Source of the DNA: an uncultured Burkholderiales bacterium
GTDB lineage: Bacteria > Pseudomonadota > Gammaproteobacteria > Burkholderiales > Burkholderiaceae_C
DNA length: 64,000 nt
Assembly (NCBI GenBank): GCA_903880855.1
Contig: CAIRQX010000039.1
Coordinates: 1 to 64,000, forward strand
Direction: 5' to 3'
Positions 63,616-64,000 of this stretch are shown one piece after another (within the stretch, counting starts at the first letter, position 1; each line of letters begins with the position of its first letter). Below the pieces are notes generated by a model. The model was not told the DNA's origin and made no database searches. It saw only the letters and a list, made by a program, of their open reading frames with translations. The position numbers were made by a program, and so were the translations under genes.

Positions 63616-64000
63616 GCTTGCGCCATATTGTTTTGCGCGACTTTGTGATTGTTCGCGCGTTCGATTTGGATTTATCGACAGGGTTTACGGCACTCACCGG
63701 CGAGACGGGAGCAGGCAAATCGATTTTGATTGACGCAGTTCAACTCGTGCTGGGTTCACGCGCTGAATCTGGTGTGATCAGAGAAGGCGCAAACCGTACA
63801 GAAATTAGCGCTGAATTTGACGTAACGCCTGATGTCTTGTCTTGGTTACAAGAAGAAGGCTTTGACGACATAGCCGCTCAAGATGGCGTTTTACTCAAAC
63901 GCACCATTGACCTACAAGGTAAGAGCCGCGCTTGGATCAATGGCAGCCCTGCTACTGCGGCACAACTGCGTGCATTAGGCGACTTGCTGCTCGACATCCA
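63612..64000 (+). CDS. recN: DNA repair protein RecN, truncated at window end
   Basis: [52 protein letters not shown] overlap with nadK stop. Confidence 0.95.
   Translation, partial: MSLRHIVLRDFVIVRAFDLDLSTGFTALTGETGAGKSILIDAVQLVLGSRAESGVIREGANRTEISAEFDVTPDVLSWLQEEGFDDIAAQDGVLLKRTIDLQGKSRAWINGSPATAAQLRALGDLLLDI

Overview
The window looks like chromosomal DNA from a betaproteobacterium, probably Burkholderiales/Comamonadaceae-like (inferred from gene content, not computed). It is densely coded with about 55 supportable genes, two tRNA genes, no rRNA, no CRISPR array and no recognisable transposase or integrase. Main blocks: prfB with its programmed frameshift, then pepN and fbp; a livHMGF-type branched-chain amino acid ABC transporter; apaH, an RhlE-like helicase and dcd; a tartrate-type operon (tartrate dehydrogenase, a frameshifted Bug receptor, glycerate kinase); a near-complete purine/urate catabolic region (8-oxoguanine deaminase-like, xdhABC, puuD, uraH, puuE, a UraD-allantoate amidohydrolase fusion, GntR regulator) with modABC appended to the xdh/puuD operon and a Phd/CcdB-type toxin-antitoxin pair beside it; a hydroxyacid/haloacid-type cluster; ahpCF; metY; a segment with GSTs and ggt between a tRNA gene and a tRNA 3'-end remnant; then hrcA, nadK and recN (truncated by the window end). 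Best candidates for follow-up: (1) the Bug receptor ORF broken by an 8-bp tandem duplication that also creates a canonical -1 slippery heptamer; (2) a Phd-like antitoxin paired with a CcdB-like toxin; (3) a tRNA-bounded mini-island; (4) molybdate uptake joined to the urate-producing/consuming operon; (5) a potentially structured intergenic RNA upstream of an FGGY kinase. I found no clear wholly new large system. Product names come from reading the protein sequences; no database search was run.
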